This document shows, one piece after another, positions 7,862 through 11,422 of a stretch of DNA of 11,422 nt. The first letter of the stretch is position 1; the number at the start of each line of letters is the position of its first letter. A model generated the notes under the pieces. That model saw only the letters and a list, made by a program, of their open reading frames with translations, was not told where the DNA came from and did not search any database. Location of the stretch: assembly GCA_022865365.1 (NCBI GenBank), contig JALHSW010000485.1, positions 1-11,422 of the forward strand, read 5' to 3'. This stretch comes from Acidimicrobiia bacterium. Lineage in GTDB: Bacteria; Actinomycetota; Acidimicrobiia; IMCC26256; PALSA-555. The translations under genes and the position numbers were made by a program.

Positions 7862-7926
7862 ATCACCCCGGCTGAGCTGCTCGCCCTCCCCGTGGCGGTG
7901 TTTCTCGACCAGCCGGGGACGCGGAA
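7862..7926 (+). repeat. dispersed repeat copy B
   Basis: In frame it reads ITPAELLALPVAVFLDQPG and then TRN, nearly the same peptide as copies A and C, with differences in several codons. It ends at CGCGGAA, directly against the tRNA-derived repeat that starts at 7927. It lies upstream of the propeller gene and may overlap that gene's promoter region. Confidence 0.75.
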
Positions 7927-7976
7927 CTGGTGGAGGTGATGGGACTTGAACCCACGACTTCCACGTTGCGAACGTA
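7927..7976. repeat. 50-bp direct repeat, left copy (tRNA 3' part)
   Basis: This segment is identical at 49 of 50 positions to 9645-9694, in the same orientation, 1718 bases away. The only difference is C7962 against T9680. The repeat covers tRNA positions 28 to the CCA end on the minus strand. The two copies bracket the hydrolase/cyclase gene. A core that starts in the anticodon stem and runs to the tRNA 3' end is a typical shape of integrase attachment sites. Confidence 0.85.
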
Positions 7977-8002
7977 ATCAGCTCAACCCGCTGACCAGCA
8001 CC
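7928..8002 (-). pseudogene. tRNA-like gene, anticodon CGC, probably defective or chimeric
   Basis: On the minus strand these 75 bases fit the tRNA layout exactly: a 7-base acceptor arm, a D arm of 4 bp with a 7-base loop, an anticodon arm of 5 bp with loop TTCGCAA (CGC, alanine codon GCG), a 5-base variable region, a T arm GTGGG/CCCAT with loop TTCAAGT, and an encoded 3' ACCA. The defects are U-U at 3-70 and C-C at 5-68 in the acceptor stem, no canonical U8-A9, a D loop too short for the usual G18-G19 contact, and no G3-U70 identity pair expected of tRNA-Ala. The 3' part is perfect while the 5' part is not, so the two parts may come from different sources. It could be a tRNA remnant or an attachment-site product. 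Confidence 0.6.
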
Positions 8003-8047
8003 TTCGCGCGAAGCCCCAGGTCAACGGTACGAAGTGAACCTCATGAG

Positions 8048-8099
8048 CAACCCTGAGTGACCGTGAGTGGCCACTGCTACTGGCACGTGTGTGGCACGA
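8048..8099. other. short tandem motifs next to the tRNA-like gene, possible integrase arm sites
   Basis: Two near-copies of GAGTGACC (GAGTGACC, GAGTGGCC, about 8054-8070) are followed by two GGCACG words (about 8081-8097) just 5' of the tRNA-like gene. Closely spaced short direct repeats beside a tRNA are how arm-type integrase binding sites often look. No integrase gene is in the window, so this is only a suggestion. Confidence 0.3.
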
Positions 8100-8117
8100 A
8101 ACGCACATCGTTCGTGC
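8092..8117 (-). terminator. hairpin downstream of the cyclase gene
   Basis: GGCACGAA (8092-8099) pairs perfectly with TTCGTGCC (8110-8117) around a 10-base loop, 68 bases after the stop of the minus-strand cyclase gene. There is no U-run. It may be a terminator for that gene or part of the neighbouring attachment-like sequence. Confidence 0.35.
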
Positions 8118-8184
8118 CGTCGGCGATGGTCGTCATTCGCAGTCCACGGACGATGGCGTCGGCACGCTGGTGGTGAGCGACGCG

Positions 8185-9546
8185 TCAGCGGGGGTTCGCG
8201 GCATAGAGCTGCCAGGTGCCGGGAACTCCCTTGAGTGTGTGTACCCCGCGGTCTTCGAAGGTGATGCCCGAGCCGATCACGAGATCGGCGACTGTACGCG
8301 AGACGAGCACCTCTTCGGGCGCCGCCAAGGCAGCAATACGCGCCGCGACGTGCACCGCGAGACCGGCGATGTCGTCGCCGCGCCGCTCGCATTCGCCGGT
8401 GTGAAGTCCGGCAGTGACAGACAGATCGAGATCGCGCGCCGCGCGGGTTATGTCCGCCGCGCAATCGATTGCGCGGGCCGGGCCATCGAAACAGGCAAGG
8501 AATCCGTCGCCTGTGGTCTTGATCTCACGACCCCGATGATGCCGAATCACCTCGCGTACGGCTCGATCGTGCGCGTCGAGCAACCCACGCCAACGCTGGT
8601 CCCCCATCGCCACCGCCCGCTCCGTTGACGACACAATGTCGGTGAAGACGACAGTCGTCAGGATGCGTTCTGCCATGCTTGCGGGACGCTCCCCCGTGAG
8701 GAACTCCGCGACCGCGTCGAGCGTCGGCGCATAGTCGCCCGCGAATGCCAATGCACCGTCACCGGGGAGCTCGAGGTAGCGGGCGCCAGCAATACTCGAT
8801 GCGAGATAGCGCGCCCGCTCCGGTGCTCCCGTCGACTGATCACGCTGCAGCTGGCTCTCGTTCACCAGGACCAGCGTCGGGGCCGCTATGAGCGGCAGCG
8901 CGCCACGAGCGTCGAGTTCGCTGAAGATATGGCGATACTGCGCAGCGGCCATCCGTGGGGTGGCGGCGGCGCGGGTCAGCCGGGCCAACGCCACGAGCTC
9001 CGCCGGCTGCCCGCTGAGACCAGGCCACCACTCGGTCATGCCCTCGGTGGTGCCCCACGCTGACTGCACCATCTCCACGAAGGCCTCGATATCCGCCGGT
9101 GAAAACCCGATCGGATAGTCAGGCGCCCGCGCGTACCGCGCCGCGGTGTTGCTCAGCACGAGCGCGTCCACCCGCTCGGGATGAGCGGCGGCGAACATCA
9201 TCGCCCTGGGACCGGCCTCGGCTTCCGCGTAGATCGCCGCCGAACGCGACCCGACGGCATCGAGCACGGCCAAGAGGTCGACGTTCCATTCCTCCCAGGT
9301 GGGGAAGTGCCCGTGCGACACAGGATCAGACGCCCCGCTCCCCCTCCGGTCGAACAAGATCAGTCGGCTGAAGGACGCGAGCGCGCGCATGAACGACGCC
9401 TCCGAGACCACGTCCCAGTGCAGGTCGATATGACAGAACCCGTGGCTGAACACCACGTCGATCGGTCCATCTCCGAGAACCTGATACGCGACCTGACCAT
9501 CGCCCGCGGTCACATAGCTGGTCTCAGGAACCTCCACGCCGCGCAT
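8185..9546 (-). CDS. alpha/beta-hydrolase-like domain fused to class III adenylate/guanylate cyclase
   Basis: The product has 453 residues from ATG 9546; an in-frame ATG at 9606 is possible, and neither has a strong ribosome site. Residues about 8-285 have the alpha/beta-hydrolase fold (VFSHGF, FDRRGSGAS, AAHPERVDALVLSN, PTLVLV). Residues 292-450 are a class III nucleotide cyclase. Its metal ligands are present as Asp303 (FTDIVSST) and Asp347 (TTGDG), with Lys343 and Asp392 at the positions that select the purine, and Arg403 in the AARIAA helix. The usual Asn of the transition-state pair is His399 (VHVAAR), a variant common in bacterial cyclases. The hydrolase triad is missing: the nucleophile Ser aligns with Ala109 (AEAGP for SEGGP), the catalytic His with Ala265, and no clear acid is present. 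This domain is therefore probably a ligand sensor. The protein is cytosolic and would make cAMP. Confidence 0.88.
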   Translation of the reverse strand: MRGVEVPETSYVTAGDGQVAYQVLGDGPIDVVFSHGFCHIDLHWDVVSEASFMRALASFSRLILFDRRGSGASDPVSHGHFPTWEEWNVDLLAVLDAVGSRSAAIYAEAEAGPRAMMFAAAHPERVDALVLSNTAARYARAPDYPIGFSPADIEAFVEMVQSAWGTTEGMTEWWPGLSGQPAELVALARLTRAAATPRMAAAQYRHIFSELDARGALPLIAAPTLVLVNESQLQRDQSTGAPERARYLASSIAGARYLELPGDGALAFAGDYAPTLDAVAEFLTGERPASMAERILTTVVFTDIVSSTERAVAMGDQRWRGLLDAHDRAVREVIRHHRGREIKTTGDGFLACFDGPARAIDCAADITRAARDLDLSVTAGLHTGECERRGDDIAGLAVHVAARIAALAAPEEVLVSRTVADLVIGSGITFEDRGVHTLKGVPGTWQLYAANPR

Positions 9547-9644
9547 TCTTGCCGAGCCGAGGAGATGCCGCCCGCGTGCGGCAAGGGAAGCGGAATGACG
9601 GGGCATTGAGGGTGCCGGACGTCGCGCGCCCCTCGCCTGCGGAC

Positions 9645-9694
9645 CTGGTGGAGGTGATGGGACTTGAACCCACGACTTCTACGTTGCGAACGTA
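9645..9694. repeat. 50-bp direct repeat, right copy (tRNA 3' fragment)
   Basis: This is the second copy of the segment at 7927-7976. On the minus strand it holds the anticodon loop TTCGCAA, variable region, T arm and 3' acceptor strand with CCA. The sequence upstream of it does not form a D arm or a matching 5' acceptor strand, so it cannot be a working tRNA. It lies 99 bases beyond the start of the cyclase gene and may sit within that gene's promoter region. Confidence 0.82.
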
Positions 9695-9969
9695 CGCGAA
9701 GCACACGCGCGTGCATCTGTACGCACCCCGCCCGTTCCGTTGTATGTGATCGTGGCAGCGGCCGACCTCGGCGAACACCCGTGAACGTCGGCGTCCGCGC
9801 CCATTCGGCGCCCACGAGCGCCCTCCACCTCCCCGCACCGCAGCTCGCACACTTGACCGGGGGTAGTGCCGGGGCCGACGGTGGAGGTAGTAGGTAGGTA
9901 TGGCCCCGTTCGTGTTTCGTATTCTCTTGGTGTTCTTGGGGTGAACTTCCGTTATGCGGCGCGACGTGG
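9695..9969. other. intergenic DNA without recognisable gene
   Basis: I see no gene here. Open frames crossing the region read through the tRNA fragment and carry no domain or ribosome-site support. A short GGTAGTAGGTAGGTA run at about 9887-9901 is a minor tandem irregularity. The upstream signals of the cyclase gene probably lie at the left end. Confidence 0.5.
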
Positions 9970-10024
9970 ATCGCGATGCTCGCCCTCGTCGTGACGGTCC
10001 TGCTCGACCAGCCGGGATCGCGGA
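9970..10024 (+). repeat. dispersed repeat copy C, next to the IS insertion
   Basis: In frame it reads IAMLALVVTVLLDQPGSRN and then meets TAG inside the target duplication. It is very close to copy A over its right 45 bases. Before the IS inserted, this copy lay directly past the stop codon of the glycine-rich gene, the same arrangement as copy A past the propeller gene. Confidence 0.75.
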
Positions 10025-10030
10025 ACTAGC
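10025..10030. repeat. target site duplication, left (ACTAGC)
   Basis: ACTAGC here and at 10934-10939 flank the IS exactly. The NCTAGN form is the target preference known for IS481. The CTA within it encodes, on the minus strand, the TAG stop of the transposase remnant. Confidence 0.85.
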
Positions 10031-10841
10031 TGTACTCGGCCATCAGGTTGGCGACAGCCGCTGATCGGGGGTTGGCCTCCGAGGGCGCTGTGGCTTCGGC
10101 GATTGTTGTAGTCCTCGAGCCAGGGTGCAAGCGCTTGGGCGCGTTCGTTGTTGCTGGTGAAGACCTGGCAATCCCCGCGGCGGTGAACGCAGCGACTGCG
10201 CGTGCGAAGAACGCGGCGCAGCTCGTGGCCTTCTCGTCGTCGAGGATCTCGGCGTAGGCGAAGCGACTGTGGTCGTCGACGAGTGCGTGCACGTAGTCGT
10301 AACCAATCCGGGCCTTCTTCTTCGCGGACGTGGAGCCCATCTGACGGCCGTGGGCGCGCCAGCCACCACCGTCGGGGATCCGCCCGATCTTCTTGACGTC
10401 CATGTGGACCAACTGCCCGGTCTGGTCTCGTTCGTAGCGCACTGCAGTCGTCTTCGATGCTCGGATCACCTCGCCGGTCAGGGGGTCGCACTCGCAGAGG
10501 CGAGGGACCTGGTGGCGACGCAAGATCCTGCTCACCGTCCGCGGCGCCACGCCGAGCTCGGGACCCAACCAATCCTGCCCACGTCGATGTGCCGCGCGGG
10601 CAGCCAACACCTGCGCTTCGACACCCGAGCTGGTCTTGGTCGGCATCCGACGCGGACGCGACGACCGATCCCAGAGCCCAGCCTCACCCTCTAGGTCATA
10701 ACGCGCGACCCAGCGATGCGCGCACTGACGAGAGATACCCATCGCCTTGGCGACATGAGCGACCGGCATTCCCTGCTCTCGGACTCGACGAACCAGCAGA
10801 CGCCGGCCATGGAACGTCAATCGAGCGTTACGGTGAGACAC
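10026..10841 (-). pseudogene. IS481-type transposase remnant
   Basis: Translation would begin at GTG 10841, with GGAGG 5 bases upstream. The N-terminal half is intact: a helix-turn-helix region (about 25-50, VAHVAKAMGISRQCAHRWV), then VHMDVKKIGRI with the first catalytic Asp, and HALVDDHSRFAYAE. Just after AAFTAAGI (about 10160-10172) the frame jumps. Family members continue with TDNG and the conserved Glu of VERFNRTL, but here the sequence goes straight to SNNERAQALAPWLEDYNN, in another frame, and that frame continues to ALGGQPPIS. A second shift returns to the first frame for NLMAEYS. About 50-60 residues holding the second Asp and the Glu of the DDE triad are gone, so the protein would be inactive. 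The stop codon lies outside the element, in the target duplication. Confidence 0.85.
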
Positions 10842-10933
10842 GAAGACCTCCGGTTGGTGAAGACGGCAATCTCCACTGCACCGGAGGTCTTCCTTCTAGA
10901 GCAAACCCGTCACCAACGTCCTGGCCGAGTACA
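10031..10933 (-). mobile_element. IS481-type insertion sequence, 903 bp, internally deleted
   Basis: The ends are imperfect inverted repeats of about 30 bp. Left TGTACTCGGCCA (10031-10042) matches the reverse complement of the right end (10922-10933) without error, and further matched blocks such as GTTGG-GAC follow in both. Both ends start with TGT, as in the IS481 family, and a perfect 6-bp ACTAGC duplication flanks them. The transposase on the minus strand fills the element but is broken. IS481-type elements usually measure about 1.0-1.1 kb, so 903 bp agrees with the loss of roughly 150-200 bp inside the gene. The element is probably immobile unless helped by a relative elsewhere in the genome. 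Confidence 0.87.
10842..10892 (-). promoter_or_regulatory. hairpin enclosing the transposase ribosome binding site
   Basis: A perfect 13-bp inverted repeat (10842-10854 with 10880-10892) is separated by 25 bases. On the transcript the 3' arm contains GGAGGTCTTC and ends immediately before the GTG start, so the ribosome site is buried when the whole hairpin is transcribed. Such structures in other insertion sequences (for example IS10 and IS50) limit transposase made from read-through transcripts. A promoter inside the loop would escape it. The structure is seen directly; the role is inferred. Confidence 0.6.
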
Positions 10934-10939
10934 ACTAGC
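10934..10939. repeat. target site duplication, right (ACTAGC)
   Basis: This copy is identical to 10025-10030. It contains the TAG stop of the glycine-rich gene on the minus strand (10935-10937), so the insertion kept that gene's last codons intact. Confidence 0.85.
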
Positions 10940-11422
10940 CGGTGAACTTGGGGGTGACGATCACCGCGGCGGCCGGGCAGGTGTCGGTGGCCGGGTCGTA
11001 GGTGATGGTCACTTGGCCATCGCCGGTGCGCGCGCTCGTCACGATGACCGGACTCGTTGAGGCCGCGACCGAGGTTCCGCCGCCGCCGGCCGCGTTGGTC
11101 GCGCCACCACCACCGGCGCCGTAGCCGGCACCGCCACCGGCGCCGGAACCGGCACCGCCGCCGCCGCCGCCGAACCCGACCCCGCCGCCTCCGGCGCCGC
11201 CGTTGGCCGCCGTTGCCTGGTTCGCGTTGCCGCCGTTGCCGCCCGTGCCATTACCGTCGCCGCCGTTGGAACCACCGGTCACGCTCCCGATGCCGTGTTG
11301 ACCGGTTCCGGTTCCACCAACCCCGCCAGGTAGCCCCGCGTTCGCAGCGGCCCCGCCGCCGCCGCCACCGCCGCCACCGACACCGCCGGCTCCAGCGCCG
11401 CCCGCGCCGCCGGTCGTCAAGC
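10935..11422 (-). CDS. glycine-rich exported protein, 3' part only
   Basis: The 5' end lies beyond the right edge; the TTG near 11420 is inside the repetitive region and is not a credible start. The visible 162 or so residues are a low-complexity Gly/Ala/Asn domain (runs of GGGG, NGGNGG, GGAGG) for about 115 residues, then a compact end with SPVIVTSARTGDGQVTITYD, and a final CPAAAVIVTPKFTG. Gly-rich regions followed by a GQVTITY strand are common in secreted or surface proteins, so an envelope role is likely, though the signal peptide is not visible. The last residues CP...PKFTG match the end of the propeller protein at 6675. The IS element sits directly after the stop codon, and the gene's natural downstream sequence (repeat copy C) now lies on the far side of the IS. 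Confidence 0.72.
   Translation of the reverse strand, partial: LTTGGAGGAGAGGVGGGGGGGGGAAANAGLPGGVGGTGTGQHGIGSVTGGSNGGDGNGTGGNGGNANQATAANGGAGGGGVGFGGGGGGAGSGAGGGAGYGAGGGGATNAAGGGGTSVAASTSPVIVTSARTGDGQVTITYDPATDTCPAAAVIVTPKFTG

Noticed and set aside
7927..9694. Simple attL/attR pair of one integrated element
   Set aside because: On the minus strand the 3' fragment precedes the full-length copy, opposite to what one insertion at a tRNA 3' end gives, and there is no integrase. I report the repeats but not a defined element.
9524..9850. Open frame with a VGSSPITSTR segment
   Set aside because: That phrase is the usual translation of a tRNA 3' end; the frame is produced by the tRNA fragment at 9645-9694.
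10952..11420. Complete small gene starting with TTG at 11420
   Set aside because: The start would lie inside the glycine repeat without a ribosome site or signal peptide; the gene very probably begins beyond the window.
10935..11422. CRISPR-like or satellite repeat in the GCC/GGC-rich right edge
   Set aside because: The repetition is codon-level (Gly/Ala codons in one open frame) with no fixed repeat and spacer lengths, so it is a low-complexity coding region.

Overview
This is a high-GC window with short intergenic gaps, frequent GTG starts with GGAGG-type ribosome binding sites, many exported proteins, an alpha/beta-hydrolase/class III cyclase fusion and an IS481-type element. Together these point to an actinobacterial chromosome, possibly an acidimicrobial-type lineage. 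No rRNA, no housekeeping operon and no taxonomic marker is present, so that placement is an inference from style.

Layout, left to right. (1) 21-769, minus: a translationally coupled pair, an exported cupredoxin followed by a small two-helix membrane protein. (2) 949-2268, plus, divergent: an unnamed 439-residue protein with a nucleotidyltransferase-like GS...DxD motif. (3) 2470-4368, minus: an exported Lon-type (S16) Ser/Lys protease domain without an ATPase, followed by a long helical tail. (4) 4756-4920, plus: a 54-residue zinc ribbon protein. (5) 5030-7772, minus: a tandem dimeric alpha/beta-barrel protein, a small secreted protein, and a secreted beta-propeller-like protein. (6) 7927-9694: a hydrolase/cyclase gene bracketed by a 50-bp direct repeat (49/50 identical) corresponding to the 3' two thirds of a tRNA; the left copy folds as a defective full-length tRNA. 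(7) 10025-10939: a decayed 903-bp IS481-type element with a perfect 6-bp target duplication. (8) 10935-11422, minus: the 3' end of a glycine-rich exported protein that runs off the window.

Two layers of structure go beyond the gene list. A dispersed repeat of about 35-65 bp occurs four times in the intergenic DNA, always on the plus strand, and three copies can be read as the same peptide. Two of these copies lie just downstream of secreted-protein genes that share an unusual C-terminus (CP...P-R/K-FTG-stop). The IS element landed in the stop codon of the second of these genes. Its CTAG-type target duplication now supplies a TAG stop to both the host gene and the transposase remnant.

I see no single operon or defence locus. 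The genes are mostly independent exported or signalling functions in a region that has received mobile and tRNA-derived sequence.
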